Shown here: piece after piece, positions 32,716 through 36,850 of the stretch
Numbering within the stretch: the stretch's first letter is position 1
How the letters are laid out: each line of letters begins with the position of its first letter
NCBI RefSeq assembly: GCF_000970465.2
Contig: NZ_LAJE02000123.1
Location: 1 to 36,850 of the forward strand
DNA length: 36,850 bases
Direction of reading: 5' to 3'
From: Devosia insulae DS-56
GTDB lineage: Bacteria > Pseudomonadota > Alphaproteobacteria > Rhizobiales > Devosiaceae
Notes under the pieces: model-generated
Seen by the model: the letters and a program-made list of their open reading frames with translations, nothing else
What the model was told of the DNA's origin: nothing
The model's database searches: none
Position numbers and translations under genes: made by a program

Positions 32716-33414
32716 TCAGCGCTTCTCCAACAGCAGCTTCGCGATCAACTGCGCCAGGTACTTCCGCGGCAGGATCAGGAGGTATGGCGCATGCACGCCC
32801 TCTTCCGGCACGATCCTGAACGGCCCGGTCAGCGCCTCGTTCGAGGTCCCGGTCCGCACTCCCGGCGCCAGCTTCACCGCGTCGAGCGGGTATTTCAGCC
32901 CTTCCGAGGTCCAGAAGGTTATCGCCGCCAGTGGGTGGATGGAGACGCGCTCGCCGGGATCGACCGTGAATGAGAACGCCTTGGTCAGCGGCAGCGCCAC
33001 GTCCTCTTCGTCGACCAGCACGATCTTGCGCTTTGCCGCGTACTTGGTCACCGCATCGAGCGCTGCCAGCGTGTGGTCGAAGCGTCGCCCGGTCATCCCC
33101 AGCGCCACCGTCACCGGCGCACGGGTCGAATACAGCGACTTCTCGAAATCGGTGGTTTCCTGCTCGCTGATCTGCATCAGCCGGGTCTTGCCCAGCCAGG
33201 AGTGCGGGTTCTTCAGCGAATCGAAATCGCCGATGATCAGCTCAGGCTTGAGGCCGGCCTCGACGATCTGGTCGGCTCCGCCATCGGCCCCGACCAGGTG
33301 GCCGCCCGAAGCGTAGAGCTCGCGCAGGAGGTCGAAATCGACCGTCCCGCCGCCAACGATGACCATCAGGTCGTCAAAGACCGCAACGGAAGTCTGGGGG
33401 GCACGCGCTTGCAC
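32716..33414 (-). CDS. Thiamine pyrophosphokinase
   Basis: The enzyme transfers pyrophosphate from ATP to thiamine, giving the cofactor thiamine diphosphate. The 232 residues fit the family. The catalytic domain contains MVIVGGGTVDFDLL, GADGGADQIVEAGLKPELII-GDFDS (metal- and ATP-binding Asp cluster), QETTDFEKSL and ALGMTGRRFDHTLAAL. The C-terminal beta-sandwich binds thiamine (about 140-230; GERVSIHPLA, GLKYPLDAVKLAPGV, GTSNEALTG). The frame is open to 33489, but that part overlaps the TPP riboswitch on the other strand. I took the GTG at 33414; ATG 33366 (MVIVGGG) is possible but would drop family-like residues. It is divergent from thiBPQ, which imports its substrate. Confidence 0.88.
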   Translation of the reverse strand: MQARAPQTSVAVFDDLMVIVGGGTVDFDLLRELYASGGHLVGADGGADQIVEAGLKPELIIGDFDSLKNPHSWLGKTRLMQISEQETTDFEKSLYSTRAPVTVALGMTGRRFDHTLAALDAVTKYAAKRKIVLVDEEDVALPLTKAFSFTVDPGERVSIHPLAAITFWTSEGLKYPLDAVKLAPGVRTGTSNEALTGPFRIVPEEGVHAPYLLILPRKYLAQLIAKLLLEKR

Positions 33415-33449
33415 GGAGGGAAAACTCTGTCTATCTGTCAGCTGTCTCG

Positions 33450-33525
33450 CTGGGGTGTTCCGGGTCTTCCGGAGCTGAGAGTTACCCATTGAACCTGAAC
33501 CAGGTCATGCTGGCGGAGGAAGTTC
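33450..33525 (+). promoter_or_regulatory. TPP riboswitch (THI element)
   Basis: The conserved blocks are all present in order: GGGGTG (33452-33457), CTGAGA (33475-33480), ACCC (33484-33487), TTGAACCTGA (33489-33498) and GGTCATGCTGGCGGAGGAA (33503-33521). The order and spacing match the thiamine-diphosphate aptamer. It stands 80 nt before thiB. No intrinsic terminator follows; instead GTCCCCTTC (33563-33571) can pair with GAAGGGAAC (33590-33598), which includes the thiB ribosome binding site, pointing to control of translation. Confidence 0.92.
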
Positions 33526-33603
33526 GAGATGGCAAGGGCGCGACAGCGTCCGATCCATTGACGTCCCCTTCATTCACATGGCCGCAACCGAAGGGAACGA
33601 CTT

Positions 33604-34608
33604 ATGCGCGCGTTCGCACACTTCGCGTTGGCGGCAGTCATCTGCGCCACCGCCCTGCCTGTCCTCGCCCAGGACACGCCAATCCTCAAGCCGATCCTCA
33701 ACATCTACACCTATGATGGCTTCGCCGCCGAGTGGGGGCCCGGCCCCGGCCTCAAGGCCGGCTTCGAAAAAACCTGCAACTGCACCATCGAGTGGACCAC
33801 CTCCGAGGACGCCATCTCGAACCTGAGGAAAGTGCAGCTCGAAGGCACCGCGACCAAGGCCGACGTGGTGCTCGGCCTCGACACCGCGACCTCGGGCGAA
33901 GCCCGCGCCACGGGCCTCTTCGCGCCGCACGGCCTCACTCCTGAGGGCCTGGTGCTGCCGTGGAACGACGCCGAGTTCGTGCCCTTCGACTACGGCTATT
34001 TCGCCTTTGTCTATGACAGGCAGAAGACGCCCAACCCGCCGACCTCGTTCGAGGAGCTCATTGCACTCCCCGCGAGCTTCAAGATCGTCATCGAGGACCC
34101 GCGCTCGTCGACGCCCGGCCTCGGCAATGTGCTGTGGGTCGAGGCCGCCTATGGCAACCGCGCGCCGGAGATCTGGAAGGGCCTGAAGCCGCACGTCCTC
34201 ACCATGACCCGCGGCTGGTCGGAAGCCTATGGGCTGTTCCTCGACGGCCAGGCCGACATGGTGCTGAGCTACACCACCTCGCCCGCCTACCACGCCATCG
34301 CCGAGGACAAGCACAACTATGCCTACGCCCCCTTCTCCGAGGGCTATGTCGCGCAGGTCGAGGTCGCCGGCGTGCTGAAGAGCTCCGATCAACCCGAGCT
34401 CGCCAAGGCCTTCCTCGCCTACCTGACGACGCCGGAAGCGCAGAAGATCATCCCCACCACCAACTGGATGTATCCGGTGATCGACCTTGGCGCCGACCTG
34501 CCGGCCGAGTTCGGCAAGCCGCCGGAGAAAGTCCTGACGATCGACGAAGCCGCGCTTGCCGCCAATGGCCGGGCCTGGGTCGATGCTGCTCTCGCCGCGC
34601 TCCAGTAA
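33604..34608 (+). CDS. thiB: Thiamine ABC transporter substrate-binding protein ThiB
   Basis: ThiB captures thiamine and its phosphates in the periplasm and delivers them to ThiPQ. The 334 residues begin with a signal peptide (AFAHFALAAVICATALPVLA, residues 3-22). The mature protein shows the family pattern LNIYTYDGFAAEWGPGPGLK, KADVVLGLDTATSGEA (family D/N substrate-contact segment), VPFDYGYFAFVYD, DPRSSTPGLG and VLSYTTSPAYH. GAAGGG lies 8 nt upstream of the ATG and is inside the possible sequestering hairpin. It overlaps thiP by 26 bp and is the first gene of a TPP-riboswitch-controlled operon. Confidence 0.94.
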   Translation: MRAFAHFALAAVICATALPVLAQDTPILKPILNIYTYDGFAAEWGPGPGLKAGFEKTCNCTIEWTTSEDAISNLRKVQLEGTATKADVVLGLDTATSGEARATGLFAPHGLTPEGLVLPWNDAEFVPFDYGYFAFVYDRQKTPNPPTSFEELIALPASFKIVIEDPRSSTPGLGNVLWVEAAYGNRAPEIWKGLKPHVLTMTRGWSEAYGLFLDGQADMVLSYTTSPAYHAIAEDKHNYAYAPFSEGYVAQVEVAGVLKSSDQPELAKAFLAYLTTPEAQKIIPTTNWMYPVIDLGADLPAEFGKPPEKVLTIDEAALAANGRAWVDAALAALQ

Positions 34609-36199
34609 CCTGGTGCTGCCGCACCGCCCGCTCCGGCTCATCGCCGGGGCGGGTATCGCAGCGGCCATCGCCGCGCTGGTGGCGCTGGTGCTGCTGGCCA
34701 TCCTCGCCACTGCGGCGGGCGAGCCGCCGCGGCAATCGCGTGTCGATGTCTGGCACCTCGTCGTCATGACCACCATCCAGGCCGGGCTCACCACCGTGCT
34801 GTCGCTGCTCGTCGGCACGGCGCTGGCCTGGGCGCTGAACCGGCTGCGTTTCCCGGGCCGCGACCTGATCGTCGGATTGTTCGCCTCCGCCATCGTCACC
34901 CCCGGCCTGATCGTTGCCTTCGGGCTGCTCGCCGTCTGGGGTCGGGCTGGTTGGGTCAACCAGGCCTCGCTGGCCATAACCGGCCACCCGCTCGAGGTGC
35001 CGCTGTTCGGCCTTGGCGGCATCCTCGCTGCCCATGTGATCCTCGATGCTTCGTTTGCCGCCCGCATCCTCCTGGCGCGGCTCGATGCCATCCCGGAAAA
35101 GCGCCTGAAGACCGGCCAGAGCCTCGGACTCGGCGCCTGGCCGCGCTTCAGGGTGATCGATTGGCCGATGCTGCGCACCACCCTGCCCGGCCTCGCCGCC
35201 ATCATCTTCCTCCTCGCCTTCACCAGTTTCCCGATTGTCTTGCTGCTCGGCGGCGGCCCGGCCAACCAGACGCTGGAAGTGGCGATCTATGCCGCGGTGC
35301 GGCTCGATTTCGATCTCCGCGGCGCCGTCACCCTGGCGCTGGTGCAGATCGGCATATGCTCCGCCATCATCATCGCCGCCTCGGCCTTTGCGCCGATCTC
35401 CGCCAGCACCGGCGGCTCGACCCCGCCGCGCTGGCGCGACGGCACTGGCGCGCGGCTGGCGCAATGGACGGTGCTGGTCTTCGGCATCGTCGGCTTCGCC
35501 CTGCCGCTGCTCGCCATCCTCATCGACGGCATCGGCCCCGGCATCATCGAGGTGGCAAGCCGCGCGAGCTTCTGGAAGGCGGTCGGCACCAGCCTGCTGC
35601 TCGGCTCGGGCTCCGCCATCCTGACGCTGCTCCTGGCGCTCGGCATCGGCATGGGCCGCGCCGCCTCCCGCATCCCGCTGCTCCGCGTCGGCATCGGCGC
35701 CCCGGCCTATGCCTATCTGGCGGTGCCCGCCGTGGTGCTGTCGCTCGGTGCCTTCCTCCTCGTCCGCAATGCCGGGATGCTGCCCGAAGCGGCTGCCCCA
35801 GTGGTGGTGCTGCTCGCCAACGCGCTGCTCTCCCTGCCCTTTGCGCTGGCGACACTGGCGCCGCCACTCGACGCCATTGCCGAACGCCGCGGCCGGCTGA
35901 TCCGCTCGCTCGGCCTCAGCGGCTGGCGGCAGTTCGTGACGGTCGAATGGCCGCTGCTCGGCCGCGAAGCCGGCGTCGTCGTGGCGCTGGCATTCTGCTT
36001 TTCGCTCGGCGATCTCGGCGTCATCGCACTGTTCGGCACCGAGGATTTCGCCACCCTGCCGCTGCTGATGTACCGGGCGCTCGGCGCCTATCGCAGCAAC
36101 GATGCGGCGGCGATCGCGGCGCTGATGCTGGTGATCACCATCGCCGCCTTCGTGCTGCTGCCAAAACTGTTCGGAAAGCTCACCGATGCTTCAAGCTGA
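34583..36199 (+). CDS. thiP: Thiamine ABC transporter permease ThiP
   Basis: ThiP is the inner-membrane channel of the thiamine importer. The 538 residues hold two fused permease domains, the normal ThiP design, with about 12 membrane segments. The first permease motif is KRLKTGQSLGLGAWPRFRVI (about residues 172-191) and the second is RLIRSLGLSGWRQFVTVEWP (about 438-457). Each EAA-like loop contacts the ATPase. I chose the ATG at 34583 (MLLSPRSS) rather than 34556 because it shortens the overlap with thiB to 26 bp and starts just before the first helix. It overlaps thiQ by 14 bp. Confidence 0.93.
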   Translation: MLLSPRSSNLVLPHRPLRLIAGAGIAAAIAALVALVLLAILATAAGEPPRQSRVDVWHLVVMTTIQAGLTTVLSLLVGTALAWALNRLRFPGRDLIVGLFASAIVTPGLIVAFGLLAVWGRAGWVNQASLAITGHPLEVPLFGLGGILAAHVILDASFAARILLARLDAIPEKRLKTGQSLGLGAWPRFRVIDWPMLRTTLPGLAAIIFLLAFTSFPIVLLLGGGPANQTLEVAIYAAVRLDFDLRGAVTLALVQIGICSAIIIAASAFAPISASTGGSTPPRWRDGTGARLAQWTVLVFGIVGFALPLLAILIDGIGPGIIEVASRASFWKAVGTSLLLGSGSAILTLLLALGIGMGRAASRIPLLRVGIGAPAYAYLAVPAVVLSLGAFLLVRNAGMLPEAAAPVVVLLANALLSLPFALATLAPPLDAIAERRGRLIRSLGLSGWRQFVTVEWPLLGREAGVVVALAFCFSLGDLGVIALFGTEDFATLPLLMYRALGAYRSNDAAAIAALMLVITIAAFVLLPKLFGKLTDASS

Positions 36200-36818
36200 A
36201 CACCTGCGCTTCATCCACCCCGGCGCCACCAGGCAGTTCGACCTGAGCATGGTGGCCAGACCCGGCGAGATCACCGCCGTGAGCGGCCAGTCCGGCTCCG
36301 GCAAGTCGACTCTGCTCGACCTGATCGCCGGGTTCCTCACCCCATCGGCCGGTCGCCTGACGCTCGACGGACAGGACCTGCTGCCGCTGCCGCCGGAGCA
36401 GCGACCGATCTCTATCCTGTTCCAGTCCGAAACCCTGTTCGAGCATCTCAGTGCCTACCAGAACCTCGAGCTCGGCCTGCCCCGCGGCGCCACCGACCTG
36501 CAACAGCAGATCGCGGCGGCGCTGGCCGAGGTGGGCTTGCCCGGCGTGCTGAAGCAGCGCGCCGACACGCTCTCGGGCGGCGAAAAGCAGCGCGTCGCCT
36601 TGGCCCGCACCCTGCTGCGCAACCGCCCGGTGCTGCTGCTCGACGAGCCGTTCTCCGCCCTCGACGACGACACCCGCGGCACCATCCGCACGCTGGTGAA
36701 ATCACTGACCGAACGGCACCGATGGATCACCCTGCTGGTGAGCCACCACGTCGACGACGTCGAGGCGCTGGCAACACGACGCTACCAGTTGCGCGACGGC
36801 ATGCTGTTCGAGGGGTAG
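36186..36818 (+). CDS. thiQ: Thiamine ABC transporter ATP-binding protein ThiQ
   Basis: ThiQ powers thiamine import by ATP hydrolysis at the cytoplasmic face of ThiP. The 210 residues are typical of ThiQ, which is shorter than many ABC ATPases because it lacks a regulatory tail. Walker A is GQSGSGKST (about residues 34-42), the Q-loop is in SILFQSETLFEHL, the signature is LSGGEKQRVALARTLL, Walker B is VLLLDEPFSALDD, and the switch His is in LLVSHHVDDVEAL. It is the last gene of thiBPQ; the remaining 32 bp of the window hold no visible feature. Confidence 0.94.
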   Translation: MLQAEHLRFIHPGATRQFDLSMVARPGEITAVSGQSGSGKSTLLDLIAGFLTPSAGRLTLDGQDLLPLPPEQRPISILFQSETLFEHLSAYQNLELGLPRGATDLQQQIAAALAEVGLPGVLKQRADTLSGGEKQRVALARTLLRNRPVLLLDEPFSALDDDTRGTIRTLVKSLTERHRWITLLVSHHVDDVEALATRRYQLRDGMLFEG

Positions 36819-36850
36819 AGGGCTGAGGGTCGCGTGGCACCCCATTGGCC

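Noticed and set aside
33574-35265. A 563-codon open frame on the minus strand opposite thiB and thiP
   Set aside because: Its translation has no recognisable domain and it lies opposite well-supported thiamine transporter genes.

Overview
The window is a high-GC, gene-dense chromosomal segment of an alphaproteobacterium, most likely of the order Hyphomicrobiales (Rhizobiales) and possibly Devosia-like. The order-level call rests on: a Caulobacter-type flagellar cluster (fliF-fliG-fliH-fliN-flbD-flhA); the cell-cycle regulators CtrA and ChpT; GANTC sites in front of ctrA; an EipA (DUF1134) homologue; a sigma-EcfG type promoter; and rluD next to rpoH. The genus is a guess. No rRNA, tRNA, CRISPR array, transposase or phage gene was seen.

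Layout. 1-1334: two tandem glutathione S-transferase genes (-). 1400-9143: a flagellar operon for MS-ring, switch, export and regulatory proteins (+), interrupted by two different palindromic repeat elements. 9165-13003: a multi-pass membrane protein, a zinc-ribbon metallopeptidase, a GNAT acetyltransferase, a repeat-rich gap with a possible small RNA, and a DsbA-like thioredoxin-fold protein. 13241-14206: an exported protein with two PRC-barrel-like domains behind a sigma-EcfG-like promoter. 14272-17160: fliI-fliJ (-) divergent from ctrA (+), with a long regulatory region between. 17268-22245: a ParDE-type toxin-antitoxin pair, a phosphotransferase, a DUF2867-like protein, a winged-helix/TPR regulator, a small membrane protein and a sulfotransferase-like protein. 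22282-28553: a single-domain receiver, a ClpP-fold exported protein, a LuxR-type regulator, chpT, a YHS-domain protein, eipA and a membrane-anchored coiled-coil protein. 28653-31262: a small membrane protein, rluD and rpoH. 31545-36818: a class D beta-lactamase, thiamine pyrophosphokinase, and a TPP-riboswitch-controlled thiBPQ transporter operon.

How it fits together. CtrA (16450) is the master response regulator and ChpT (25054) the phosphotransferase that passes phosphate to it. CtrA-like boxes (TTAA-N7-TTAA with one mismatch) lie before fliF, between fliI and ctrA, beside eipA, and before the possible small RNA. FlbD, the sigma-54 activator of later flagellar genes, sits inside the fliF operon. 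The 3' end is a thiamine salvage unit: uptake by ThiBPQ and activation by the divergent pyrophosphokinase, with a riboswitch in front of thiB.

The most notable unexplained feature is a dispersed repeat of about 203 bp, present at 6781-6982 and 32505-32708. Its nested inverted repeats differ between the two copies by paired, base-pair-preserving changes at three places. At least three other palindromic repeat families occupy gene boundaries.
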